Shown in pieces: positions 27,001 to 34,209 of a stretch of DNA of 64,000 nt (its first letter is position 1; each line of letters starts with the position of its first letter). The stretch lies in assembly GCA_900315805.1 (NCBI GenBank), contig ONAN01000002.1, forward strand, positions 62,001 through 126,000, read 5' to 3'. The DNA comes from an uncultured Selenomonadales bacterium (GTDB lineage: Bacteria; Bacillota; Negativicutes; Acidaminococcales; Acidaminococcaceae). The notes beneath the pieces are model-generated. The model had not been told where the DNA came from. It did not search any database and was given only the letters and a program-made list of their open reading frames with translations. The position numbers were made by a program, and so were the translations under genes.

Positions 27001-28330
27001 TTTCTACAATTGTATCTTTTCCAAAGGCAGTGGAATCATTGCCCTTTGCCTGAGCATGTTCCCCATGGGCGAAGGAATTCGGACCGCTGGCAACATTGTG
27101 CATCTGATTTGTTGTCGTATCCGTCTTTTCATACCCGAATGCCACGGCATAGCGGCCGGACGCATCCGCATTTTCATTAATCGATACGCCCGCAAATCCG
27201 GTAGCCTCTGCGTTGTTGCCCAAAGCGATAGACTTGAACCCATTTGCTTTTGCCTTAGTGCCGATGGCAATGGAGTCGTTTTGCCCATCTTTGGTAGCAG
27301 CGGTCACACCAATCGCGATGGACCCTGCCGCAATCGCCTGGGAATCACGGCCCATGCTGATAGCCCCGTTTCCCTGTGCCACAGACCTTGTCCCCACGGC
27401 TACGTTGTCCGTGTCTATTGATTTAGCCGTATTCCCAATGGCAATGGCACCTGTATTTTTGGCATTTGCACCCGCGCCGATCGCCATAGCGTAATCCGAA
27501 TTATTTCCCGTCTTTGCATTCACACCGATGGCAATGCTTTTGAAACCTTTGGCTTCGGTATATTCCGTTGCCACGTATTCATCGCTGGAACCAAGAGCGA
27601 TCGCGTATTCACCGCGTGCCGTCGCCTTGTCGCCAATGGCAATGCCGCGGCCGTGCACATCGCCCTGGCTGCCGTTTGCATCACTATACGTCGGGTCAAC
27701 ATGGGTCGAGGCGTCTTTGCCGATGGCAATGCCGGACTCGCCTTCTGCAGAAGCATTGGTGCCGATAGAAATGGCATCGCTGTTGTTCAGGTTAATATCT
27801 TTGACTTCCGCTGCTGCCGGTGCGGAACCTTCCTTATCCCCCTCTTGGAAGGTGGAAGTTGTATTTACGATGACGGAACCGTCCGCCCGGACATGCGTAT
27901 AAAGCTGCTCCGTCGTAGTTAAAAATTCCGTCGGAACTTTCGCCCATTGCTGATCCGTGATTTTATAGTATTTCTGCGTACTGCTGGCAACGGTCGCCCC
28001 TTTACCGATGACGATATCGTTATCCGCCCCTGCGGAAGCGTTCACGCCAATGGCAACGGCATCCTTTCCGGTTGCGCCGCCATTGTTATAGTTCGTATCG
28101 TTTGCGGAATCCGTCGAATTGATGCTCACATCATGCGGATCTGCCGCGAAAACACTGCCGGATGCCCCCGTCAGCAGCAGCGTGGTCGTCAGTACGGCTG
28201 CCACGCCGGCCGTTGCTTTTTGCACCAGGGCCTTGCGGCTCTGCGGCTTGCTGTGGCTCTTCGCCAGTTCGGACACGCATACGTAGCAATTGCGCACTTC
28301 GCTCCAGATGACCTTGTAAATTTTGTTTAT
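24035..28330 (-). CDS. YadA-type trimeric autotransporter, N-terminal part with ESPR signal (frameshifted end)
   Basis: The first half of a trimeric autotransporter. Upstream of the first GTG (28297), the frame continues as xNKIYKVIWSEVRNCYVCVS, the ESPR extended signal peptide, where the expected Met codon is ATA at 28330 with AGGAAG correctly spaced. A hydrophobic signal follows (AVLTTTLLLTG) with cleavage after VFAA. The rest is YadA-head beta-roll repeats (AIGxxAxA) divided by four DAVNVAQL-type necks. The true frame is lost at the 44-bp duplication, and translation stops at 24035 after AENLTVPL. Without the duplication, the whole protein would be about 2937 aa from GTG or 2948 from ATA. 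Confidence 0.82.
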   Translation of the reverse strand: MNKIYKVIWSEVRNCYVCVSELAKSHSKPQSRKALVQKATAGVAAVLTTTLLLTGASGSVFAADPHDVSINSTDSANDTNYNNGGATGKDAVAIGVNASAGADNDIVIGKGATVASSTQKYYKITDQQWAKVPTEFLTTTEQLYTHVRADGSVIVNTTSTFQEGDKEGSAPAAAEVKDINLNNSDAISIGTNASAEGESGIAIGKDASTHVDPTYSDANGSQGDVHGRGIAIGDKATARGEYAIALGSSDEYVATEYTEAKGFKSIAIGVNAKTGNNSDYAMAIGAGANAKNTGAIAIGNTAKSIDTDNVAVGTRSVAQGNGAISMGRDSQAIAAGSIAIGVTAATKDGQNDSIAIGTKAKANGFKSIALGNNAEATGFAGVSINENADASGRYAVAFGYEKTDTTTNQMHNVASGPNSFAHGEHAQAKGNDSTAFGKDTIVETEAKYGTAFGEYTTVTGARGTAFGEHTTATGMDSTAFGNYSQATNTGATAFGNKNIASGLYATAWGGGDKETQNADGTTTKVGTEASGTYATAFGERTVASGESATAFGADSKAAGKNSVAFGESSDAEAENSLAALGGVVEKDAANSAAIGKGAKATVSDTVALGSGSVADRAKGMAGINPVTGKASTETTTTWVANANAIAVGNGTTTTRQITGVAAGTNDTDAVNVAQLRASVTHDYSVNSSTPSTDTNYYNQGATGTNALAAGVSAKADSENSIAIGTNAGIKGDKHLYYKVDNGTWTAMPTADEYQDGTKTYYRHNILDANGNIIRTVINASANLLEGEKEGTTLTLSTANNNLKFFTVTNKNSIAMGTNAVSEGETGIAIGTGAVSKVGIKPTEEVGPGGGIAIGNQASAYDGSVVVGDRSGTRDSSDTYSTVVGSHSYSNGAQASVFGYNSHAADNAVAVGSNTQAWGKNSTAIGGATASDTGAIAIGNGASATEEGGVALGQNAVTDTPKGRTGYGAPSWQKDSAVWTATDAAVSVGSSTGYELDTDGNIVRDEDGNPVVATADKVVTRQIANVAAGTNDTDAVNVAQLNAVKAHYYSVQSTKDDVMDKQSNYNNDGATGEHALAAGVYAAASGKEAITAGFESNANHNYASVYGSEASALGEGATAVGYQARASERSTVIGAGSHAGEDYKYSTIVGVGSYTQGSNAVIVGYNSHAGENSIAIGNGTNAWVGDSIAIGNGSLTAWREKNARKGYGAPSTIKDADQATWTATNGAVSVGRAAGISDGKGGTLSQITRQINNVAAGTLDTDAVNVAQLKATETHYYSVKGASTKTIYNADGTVKEVLPASDGNDNTNYTNDGATAEGAIAAGPRAQATGAASIAIGLDAKAWQANNIGIGNEANSWGTNATAVGAGTGAGNNAAAFGYKANAYGTNGTAVGEESSAAENSSALGKGANAWGINGTAVGEESGAAENLTVPL

Positions 28331-28396
28331 ATCCCCATTCTTCCTTTCCTATTTTATTAATTCCGTTTTTCCTGCTTTTTATATAAACGCAAAACG

Positions 28397-28423
28397 CCCA
28401 CTGTACCGGGCCGGTGCAGTGGG
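28397..28423 (-). promoter_or_regulatory. Hairpin in the adhesin mRNA leader
   Basis: An 11-bp stem (28397-28407 with 28413-28423, one G-U) with a 5-nt loop lies between the adhesin promoter and its start. On the minus strand it is followed by CGTTTTGCGTTT, a weak U-tract, so it could be an attenuator or a structural 5' element. Confidence 0.5.
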
Positions 28424-28456
28424 GAACCGTTTATAAGGATTGACTTGAACAGCGAC

Positions 28457-28485
28457 ATAATATCACTAAATATATCCTGTTGCAA
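28457..28485 (-). promoter_or_regulatory. Adhesin promoter
   Basis: On the minus strand, TTGCAA (28485-28480) and TATTAT (28462-28457) are separated by 17 nt, with TGA before the -10. The predicted start near 28450 gives a leader of about 120 nt. Confidence 0.7.
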
Positions 28486-28622
28486 TACTTTGCCTATGGC
28501 TAACCAACTACTCGATATAACCGTACCAACAACAAGAATAACAAACGCTAATTTGTTGTTACATTAACGACTGTTTCGTGTACGATGTCCCGTTTTTTCC
28601 TTTCGGAAAATCCCTCTTCCGT

Positions 28623-28677
28623 CCAAACAAAACGCGGCCGCCGGCCGGACCGTTTCCAATCCGGCAGGACAGCCGCG
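28623..28677 (-). terminator. Terminator of the DAACS symporter gene
   Basis: On the minus strand, a GC-rich compound stem (GCGGC with GCCGC outside, CCGGA with TCCGG inside) is followed by GTTTTGTTT. It lies about 60 nt past the symporter stop. Confidence 0.6.
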
Positions 28678-28734
28678 CTGTCGTTTCGTTGTGTTGTTTT
28701 CCGATGGCATTTTCCCGGCGTCCGGGACAGGACA

Positions 28735-30075
28735 TCAGGCCATCACGTCCGGCACTTCTTCGTCCTCCGGCGTGAAGGGGAGCTGGTCCTTGAGGTCGTT
28801 TTGGGTCATGCTGCAGACGCACGAGTCGGACCACACGTTTTCGGCGGTCTCAATCATGTCGATGATCGTGTAGATCGGCAAAATGATGCCCATGAGGCCG
28901 ATGGGGGCGCCGATGCCGCTCATCAGGGACAGGGTCAGAAAGTAGCAGCCCATGGGGACGCCGGCGTTGCCGATGGCCGACAGGACGGCCACGAAGAGCC
29001 AGGCGATCATGCTGCCCATGGTCAGCGGAATGCCCGCGTTCTGCATGACGAAGAGGCTCGTGACCAGGATGAAGGCGGCGCAGCCGTTCATGTTGATGGT
29101 GCAGCAGATCGGCAGCAGGAAGCGCGCGATGGACGGGTTGATGCGCATGTTCTGTTCCGCCGACGCGATGGTGACGGGCAGGGTCGCCGCCGAGGATTTG
29201 GTGAAGAGGGCGACGGCCAGGGCCGGGGACATGCGCTTGAAGACTTTGACGGGGTTCAGGCCGCGGGCCGCGAGGAAGAGCGGCAGCACGATGAAGAACT
29301 GGATGAAGTTGCCGCCGATGACGACCGCCGTGTATTTGCCCAGGGCGCCGACGATGACGCCGGCCGCCACCTGCGCGGACAGCTGGGCCGCAAAGGCCAG
29401 GATGCCCAGGGGCAGGACCCAGAGCAGGGCCCGGATCAGGGTGAAGAGGACTTCCTGCGCACCGTAGATGCCCTTGAGCAGGACATCGCGGTTTTCCGTC
29501 TTCGGCATAAAGGCCAGGGCCAGGCCGACGGCGGCCGCAATGAACAGGATGGACAGCACGTTGCCCGTCAGGAAGGGCTGTAAGATGTTATTGGGCACGA
29601 CGCTCAGGAAATGGTCGTAGTAGCTCGAGTGCTGGACCAGGTTCTGGGGCACCTTGGCGGCACCGGCACCGATGATGTCGGCCGGCAGGTTGCCCGGCGC
29701 GATCCACAGGTACAGGGCCAGGCCGACGGCGGCGGCGCAGATTGTGGTCAGCAGGGTGTAGACCAGGGCGTGGCCGAAGATCTGGCGGGTCTCCTTCTTC
29801 GTGCCCAGGGCGGCCAGGGTCGTGATGACGGCCAGGGCGATGGTCGGCACGGCCACGAACTGGAAGAGCCGCGTGAAGATGGTGGCGATGAAGTTGAACA
29901 GGGCGTTCAGGAACGGGATGTTCATCCAGCCCAGGATGCCGCCCAGGATGAGGGCCGCAATCCACAGGGCGAACTGCCGCCCCTGACGCAGCGGGTTGTT
30001 CTCCTTCAGGACGGCTGCGGCCGTGGCCTGTACATTGGCCTGTTTTTTCGTATTCTGCTTGTTTCCGGAATTCAT
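28735..30075 (-). CDS. DAACS-family Na+/H+:dicarboxylate (glutamate-type) symporter
   Basis: A 446-aa membrane carrier of the glutamate/aspartate/C4-dicarboxylate symporter family. The HP1 serine-rich motif is SSAATLP (294-300) and the TM7 motif is NMNGCA (328-333), a variant of NMDGT. The start at 30075 has GGGGTAAGGAG directly upstream; a longer frame to 30141 begins inside the promoter. The acidic C-terminal tail is unusual but short. It would import an acidic or neutral amino acid with cations. If the host ferments glutamate, it is a candidate glutamate uptake system, but the substrate is not proved. Confidence 0.85.
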   Translation of the reverse strand: MNSGNKQNTKKQANVQATAAAVLKENNPLRQGRQFALWIAALILGGILGWMNIPFLNALFNFIATIFTRLFQFVAVPTIALAVITTLAALGTKKETRQIFGHALVYTLLTTICAAAVGLALYLWIAPGNLPADIIGAGAAKVPQNLVQHSSYYDHFLSVVPNNILQPFLTGNVLSILFIAAAVGLALAFMPKTENRDVLLKGIYGAQEVLFTLIRALLWVLPLGILAFAAQLSAQVAAGVIVGALGKYTAVVIGGNFIQFFIVLPLFLAARGLNPVKVFKRMSPALAVALFTKSSAATLPVTIASAEQNMRINPSIARFLLPICCTINMNGCAAFILVTSLFVMQNAGIPLTMGSMIAWLFVAVLSAIGNAGVPMGCYFLTLSLMSGIGAPIGLMGIILPIYTIIDMIETAENVWSDSCVCSMTQNDLKDQLPFTPEDEEVPDVMA

Positions 30076-30139
30076 ACTCCTTACCCCTCTTTGATTTGTT
30101 TTAAGGCACTCCCCGCCGGTGGCAGGGATGGTATACTCC

Positions 30140-30169
30140 ATCTTACCACAAGGAGGGGGTGCAAATCAA
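30140..30169 (-). promoter_or_regulatory. Promoter of the DAACS symporter
   Basis: Minus strand: TTGATT (30169-30164), 18-nt spacer, TAAGAT (30145-30140), preceded by TGG as an extended -10. A partly palindromic GGTATACTCC at 30130-30139 overlaps the predicted start point and could be an operator. Confidence 0.55.
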
Positions 30170-30214
30170 TTATCTATAGGGAAATACTATGAATTCCGGC
30201 CCGTCCGCCGGCCG

Positions 30215-30853
30215 TCACTCCCGGAAGGGCTGCAGGACGCCGCGCAGTTTCTGCAGGGCCCGGCGGTGGTATTTATAGATGGTATTGATGTGCCGGCCCG
30301 TCCGGTCGGCAATTTCGCGCAGGGGCAGGCCGTCGCGGTAGTGAAGCACGAGGATCCGCTGCTCTTCCGGAGGCAGTTTGCGGACCTCCTGCCACAGGAC
30401 TTCTTTCTGGTCCCGACGGAGGCATTCCGTCTCCGGCGTCTCCTCGACGGGCGCGGTGCGGTTCAGCAGCGCTTCGCCCTGTGCATCTTTAAAGTTGACC
30501 GGTCGTTCCCGCCGCAGGTATTTTCCGTCTTTGCGCAGCTGGGAAATCAGGTAGCGGGAGATGTAGGTCTTGACCAGTCCGTAAAAGGTACGGTTCCGGA
30601 TGTCTCCTTTAAAGGTGAACAGGAATTGCAGCAGGCCGGCCCGGGCGATACTGTAACTGTCGTCGCGGCCCCAGGCCTGGAAGAAGCATTCTTTGCGCGC
30701 CAGGGAACGGGCGATGCCGTCGGTCCGCTCCAGCAGGCAGTGCAGGGCGTTTTCGTCGCCGTGCCGCACGTTCTGCAGGAGCTGTCCGAAGTCCGGCTCC
30801 GTGTGCCTTGCGCCGTGTCCCGTCCGATCTGTAGTTTTTTCTGTTGTTGCCAT
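30215..30853 (-). CDS. RNA polymerase sigma-70 family factor, orphan
   Basis: A 212-aa sigma factor. Region 2 is seen in LLQFLFTFKGDIRNRTFYGL and YISRYLISQLRK; region 4 is the helix-turn-helix in LPPEEQRILVLHYRDGLPL with REIADRTGRHINTIYKYHRR. Region 3 is absent, as in ECF-like or sigma-I-like small factors. Start ATG 30853 has AAAGGGG upstream; longer frames up to 31174 have no ribosome site and contain the promoter. No anti-sigma gene lies next to it. Regulon and signal are unknown. Confidence 0.82.
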   Translation of the reverse strand: MATTEKTTDRTGHGARHTEPDFGQLLQNVRHGDENALHCLLERTDGIARSLARKECFFQAWGRDDSYSIARAGLLQFLFTFKGDIRNRTFYGLVKTYISRYLISQLRKDGKYLRRERPVNFKDAQGEALLNRTAPVEETPETECLRRDQKEVLWQEVRKLPPEEQRILVLHYRDGLPLREIADRTGRHINTIYKYHRRALQKLRGVLQPFRE

Positions 30854-30970
30854 GTAAGCACCCCTTTTCTTGGTTTGGATGTCGGCTCCCCTTGTGCGGG
30901 CGGGCGCCACCGCGTTTTGCTCAGCCTCCTTTCCGGCGTCCCGTCCGGCCGGCGGGGAACTCTCCGTTTC

Positions 30971-30999
30971 ACCATAACAAACGGGGCAGGGGATGTCAA
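30971..30999 (-). promoter_or_regulatory. Promoter of the orphan sigma factor gene
   Basis: Minus strand: consensus TTGACA (30999-30994), 17-nt spacer, TATGGT (30976-30971). It yields a leader of about 110 nt before ATG 30853. Confidence 0.65.
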
Positions 31000-31054
31000 C
31001 ATAAAATTCTGAAAAATTAGAAAATAAGGGCGAAGGTATGCCCTGCAAACACAA

Positions 31055-31099
31055 AGAAGGTTCACCGGCGAGGGGGAAGCCCCGTTTCGGGAACCTTCT
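31055..31099 (-). terminator. Terminator of mutY
   Basis: AGAAGGTTC (31055-31063) pairs perfectly with 31091-31099, with GGGG/CCCC pairing inside. On the minus strand it is followed by TTGTGTTT. It starts 8 nt after the mutY stop. Confidence 0.65.
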
Positions 31100-31106
31100 G
31101 TAAGGC

Positions 31107-32306
31107 TTATGTGGATGGGAAGAGTTTCTGCTGCAGTCTGCCGTAGGGGCCGGCCCATAAAATCTGGTCCGCATCGGCCGGGGCGAGCCACTGCCACGTG
31201 TCGTCGGGCAGGGCGGCTGTGCCGTCCGGAGCGGCGGGCAGCCCGTTTGTGCCGTCGGGTGCGTCGGGCAGGACGGCGGCGTAGACCTCGATCTGCCAGA
31301 TGCGGCCGGAAAAGGTATGTTTGACGGAGGCCAGGGCCGGTGGTTCGGCGGTTACGGGCCGGCCGAGGAGTTTCTTCAGTTTGCGGCAGGCTTTGTCCAG
31401 GGCCTGCCGGCGGGCGGCGGGGGATTTTTTGGCGTCCGGTGGCAGCACGACGCTGGCGCCGGGCAGTTCCCACATACCGGCCAGCAGGCCTTTGGCGGGG
31501 CGCCGGTGGATCAGGAGGCGGCCGTCGGCGCTTTTCACGAAGAGGGCGGCGACCTTTTCCACGGGGACTTCCTTTTTGACGAGGCGCAGGGGCAGCTCCG
31601 TTTCCAGGTGCAGGGCACGGGCCCGGCAGACCTCCGTCAGGGGACAGTCTTCGCAGTGCGGCGTGCCGGGAATGCAGACCGTGGCGCCCAGGTCCATGAG
31701 GGCTTCGTTGAAGTCACCGGGGCGGTCGGCGGGAATTTGCGCGAGGACGAGCTCCGTGACTTCGCGCCGGACCGGGGCGGAGAGCACGTTGGCCGTGATT
31801 TTGTAGAGCCGGGCGAAGACGCGCAGCACGTTGCCGTCCACGGCGGGTTCGCGGCGGCCGAAGGCGAAGCTGGCGATGGCGCCGGCCGTGTAGTCGCCGA
31901 TGCCCTTGAGGGTGCGGATGGCGTCGCGCGTGTCGGGCATCCGGCCGCCGTAGCGCGTCATGATTTCCTGCGCGGCGGCCTGCAGGTTGCGGGCCCGGGA
32001 ATAGTAGCCCAGGCCCTGCCACTGGCGCAGGACATCGTCCGGGTCGGCCGCGGCCAGGCTGGCGATGTCGGGGAAGTGCTCCATCCAGCGCAGGTAGTAC
32101 CCGCGGGCGGCTTCGACCTTGGTCTGCTGGAGCATGATTTCCGACACCCAGACGCGGTAAGGGTCGCGGGGAGCCGGCGTGCGCCACGGCAGGTCGCGGT
32201 GGTGCGCGTCGTACCAGGCCAAAAGGACCGGCGCCCAGTGGCCGGCGAACAGGTCCAGTTCATCGTCCGCCGTCGGCAGCGGCAGTCTGCGTTTCGTCTT
32301 TTTCAA
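31107..32306 (-). CDS. mutY: A/G-specific adenine DNA glycosylase MutY
   Basis: A 399-aa base-excision repair enzyme removing adenine opposite 8-oxoguanine. The catalytic Glu is in SEIMLQQT (Glu56), the helix-hairpin-helix is LKGIGDYTA (133-141), the catalytic Asp is in VDGNVLR (Asp157) and the [4Fe-4S] ligands are Cys211, 218, 221 and 227. A C-terminal NUDIX-like 8-oxoG recognition domain follows from about residue 243. Near the end is a repeated Ala/Pro/Asp/Gly insertion (two APDGT units). Start is TTG with AAAGGTGAT upstream. The gene diverges from the glycine riboswitch. Confidence 0.92.
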   Translation of the reverse strand: MKKTKRRLPLPTADDELDLFAGHWAPVLLAWYDAHHRDLPWRTPAPRDPYRVWVSEIMLQQTKVEAARGYYLRWMEHFPDIASLAAADPDDVLRQWQGLGYYSRARNLQAAAQEIMTRYGGRMPDTRDAIRTLKGIGDYTAGAIASFAFGRREPAVDGNVLRVFARLYKITANVLSAPVRREVTELVLAQIPADRPGDFNEALMDLGATVCIPGTPHCEDCPLTEVCRARALHLETELPLRLVKKEVPVEKVAALFVKSADGRLLIHRRPAKGLLAGMWELPGASVVLPPDAKKSPAARRQALDKACRKLKKLLGRPVTAEPPALASVKHTFSGRIWQIEVYAAVLPDAPDGTNGLPAAPDGTAALPDDTWQWLAPADADQILWAGPYGRLQQKLFPST

Positions 32307-32382
32307 AGGGAATCACCTTTACATTTTAATAATGAAGTCTGTTACATCTTAGCAATTTTCCGGCTTAATTACAATGGAGGGG

Positions 32383-32410
32383 TTGCATTATTTTGCAGTT
32401 TGTGTATAAT
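32383..32410 (+). promoter_or_regulatory. Promoter of the glycine riboswitch/AGCS transcript
   Basis: TTGCAT (32383-32388) and TATAAT (32405-32410) are 16 nt apart, placing the start near 32417, just before the riboswitch. Confidence 0.75.
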
Positions 32411-32440
32411 AAAACCGTTATAACTTAAAACTTGTGGATG

Positions 32441-32613
32441 AACCGTATGGGAGAACGATGTATATCTGCCGAAGGAGTCAAACTCTCAGGCGCTTCCCGT
32501 CAGGAAGCGGAACCATACGCGGACACAACTCTGGAGAGTCCCGCAAGGGCGCCGAAGGTGCACGACGGCTGAAAGGCCGGTCTTATCTCTCAGGCAAAAG
32601 GACAGAGTCAGAC
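32441..32613 (+). promoter_or_regulatory. Tandem glycine riboswitch
   Basis: Two consecutive glycine aptamers. The first has GCCGAAGGAGTCAAACTCTC and AGGCGCTTCC, ending with CAACTCTGGAGAG, the typical linker. The second has GCGCCGAAGGTGCACGACGG, CTCTCAGGCAAAAGGACAGA and closes with GTC. These blocks match the conserved cores of the family. It lies between a promoter and an intrinsic terminator, upstream of an alanine/glycine:cation symporter, so it senses glycine and controls uptake. Edges are approximate by a few bases. Confidence 0.92.
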
Positions 32614-32676
32614 ACTGGATTGAAATCCGCTGCCCCGGATGGGTGCGGAGGCAGGATCCGTGTCCACCTTGGAACC

Positions 32677-32712
32677 AACTTATCTCCGGAGCACCGGCGG
32701 TAAGTTTTTTTT
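32677..32712 (+). terminator. Expression-platform terminator of the glycine riboswitch
   Basis: AACTTA (32677-32682) pairs with TAAGTT (32701-32706), with CCGG/CCGG pairing inside, followed by eight T. It ends 40 nt before the symporter start and is the likely ligand-dependent switch. Confidence 0.82.
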
Positions 32713-32752
32713 ATTGCCGCCGCGCAGAACACCATAGGAGGTCAGGGAAAGA

Positions 32753-34144
32753 ATGGACATTTTACCGGTATTGAATTCGATTGACAGCTTCGTCTGGGGA
32801 CCGCCGCTGCTGGTCCTGCTGGTGGGCACGGGCATTTACCTGAGCCTGCGCCTGGGCCTGCTGCAGGTGCGCCAGCTGCCGCGCGCCCTGGGGCTGATCT
32901 TTAAGGCGAAGAGCAACGGCGAGGGCGACACGTCGTCCTTCCGCGCCCTGTGCACGGCCCTGGCCGCCACCATCGGCACGGGCAACATCGTCGGTGTCGC
33001 CACGGCCGTCAAGGCCGGCGGCCCCGGTGCCCTGTTCTGGATGTGGGTGGCCGCTTTCTTCGGCATGGCCACGAAATACGCCGAAGGCCTGCTGGCGGTC
33101 CGTTACCGCAGCTACGATGAAAAAGGGGAAGTCGTCGGCGGCCCCATGTTCTACATTGAAAACGGCATGGGCAAAAAATGGCGCCCCCTGGCAATCTTCT
33201 TCTCCATCGCCGGCGTGCTCGTTGCCTACTTCGGCATCGGCACTTTCGCCCAGGTGAACTCCATCGTGGATATCACGAAGCTGTCCATCGGGCTGGATCC
33301 GGTCTATACGGCCGTCATCCTGACGGTCGTCGTTGCGGCTGTCACCCTGGGCGGCCTGAAGAGCATCGCCGCAGTGGCCGGCAAGGTGGTTCCGGCCATG
33401 GCGGTCATCTACTTCTTATCCACGGTCGGCTTTTTGATCATATTTGCGGACAAGGTTCCCGGTGCCGTGATGGAAGTCATCCACGACGCCTTCAACCCGA
33501 CGGCTGCCATGGGCGGTTTCGCCGGTGCGACGGTCATGCTGGCCATGCGGTCCGGCGTGGCCCGCGGCGTCTTCTCCAATGAATCCGGCCTGGGCTCCGC
33601 CCCGATCGTGGCGGCAGCGGCCAAGACGAAATGGCCGGCTGAACAGGGCCTGGTTTCCATGACCGGTACCTTCATCGACACCATCATCATCTGCACCCTG
33701 ACGGGCCTGACCCTGGTCGTCAGCGGCCTGTGGACCGGCGACCTGAACGGCGCCGCCCTGACGCAGGCAGCCTTCCTGCAGGCGTATCCGGACTTTGGCA
33801 AGATCATCCTCATGGTCGGCCTCGTGCTGTTCGCCTTCACGACGATCCTCGGCTGGAACTACTACGGCGAGCGCTGCATCGTCTACCTGGCCGGCGTCAA
33901 GGCCATCCTGCCGTACCGCGTGATCTTCATCGTGCTCATCGCCTGCGGTGCCTTCCTGAAGCTGGAATCCATCTGGGTCCTGGCCGATATCGTCAACGGC
34001 CTCATGGCCATTCCGAACCTGATTGCCCTGCTCGCACTGAGCGGCGTCGTCGTCAAGGAAACGAAACGCTACTTTAAGCACGTCGCCATCGGCGACCTGG
34101 CTGAAACGGACGGGCTCCATCCCGAACCGGGAGAAGCGGACTGA
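32753..34144 (+). CDS. AGCS-family alanine/glycine:cation symporter
   Basis: A 463-aa membrane carrier of the AGCS family, taking up alanine or glycine with Na+ (or H+). It begins with a short N-terminus, then LLVLLVGTGIYLSLRLGLLQ, and contains the family blocks ATIGTGNIVGVATA, GPGALFWMWVAAFFGMATKY and NESGLGSAPI. About ten to eleven helices are expected and length fits. ATG 32753 is preceded by AGGAGGTCAGGGAAAGA. The tandem glycine riboswitch upstream makes glycine the probable regulatory and transported substrate. Confidence 0.92.
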   Translation: MDILPVLNSIDSFVWGPPLLVLLVGTGIYLSLRLGLLQVRQLPRALGLIFKAKSNGEGDTSSFRALCTALAATIGTGNIVGVATAVKAGGPGALFWMWVAAFFGMATKYAEGLLAVRYRSYDEKGEVVGGPMFYIENGMGKKWRPLAIFFSIAGVLVAYFGIGTFAQVNSIVDITKLSIGLDPVYTAVILTVVVAAVTLGGLKSIAAVAGKVVPAMAVIYFLSTVGFLIIFADKVPGAVMEVIHDAFNPTAAMGGFAGATVMLAMRSGVARGVFSNESGLGSAPIVAAAAKTKWPAEQGLVSMTGTFIDTIIICTLTGLTLVVSGLWTGDLNGAALTQAAFLQAYPDFGKIILMVGLVLFAFTTILGWNYYGERCIVYLAGVKAILPYRVIFIVLIACGAFLKLESIWVLADIVNGLMAIPNLIALLALSGVVVKETKRYFKHVAIGDLAETDGLHPEPGEAD

Positions 34145-34154
34145 TTGAAACAAC

Positions 34155-34196
34155 GAACCCTGGAACTGAGTGAATCGGTTCCAGGGTTCTTTTTTT
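34155..34196 (+). terminator. Terminator after the AGCS symporter
   Basis: A perfect 12-bp stem, GAACCCTGGAAC (34155-34166) with 34178-34189, followed by eight T. It lies just before the convergent gene ending at 34210. Confidence 0.92.
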
Positions 34197-34209
34197 GCCA
34201 TATGGGGTT

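Larger units (their letters stand above)
28331..28734. other. 404-nt intergenic region between adhesin and symporter
   Basis: This gap has no convincing gene. It holds, on the minus strand, the adhesin promoter, a leader hairpin and the ribosome site, and at the right end a GC-rich terminator for the symporter. It is clearly more AT-rich than its neighbours between 28330 and 28570. Confidence 0.6.

Noticed and set aside
23100-28200. Short, regularly spaced repeats that could look like a CRISPR array
   Set aside because: The repeats are degenerate, in frame, vary in length and encode the AIGxxAxA beta-roll. There is no constant spacer length and no cas gene.
28328-28345. ATG just upstream of the ESPR as the adhesin start
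   Set aside because: It is out of frame with the ESPR and is followed by a stop after two further codons.
28559-28834. 91-aa minus-strand frame in the spacer before the symporter
   Set aside because: It overlaps the end of the symporter in another frame and covers its terminator; no ribosome site is seen.
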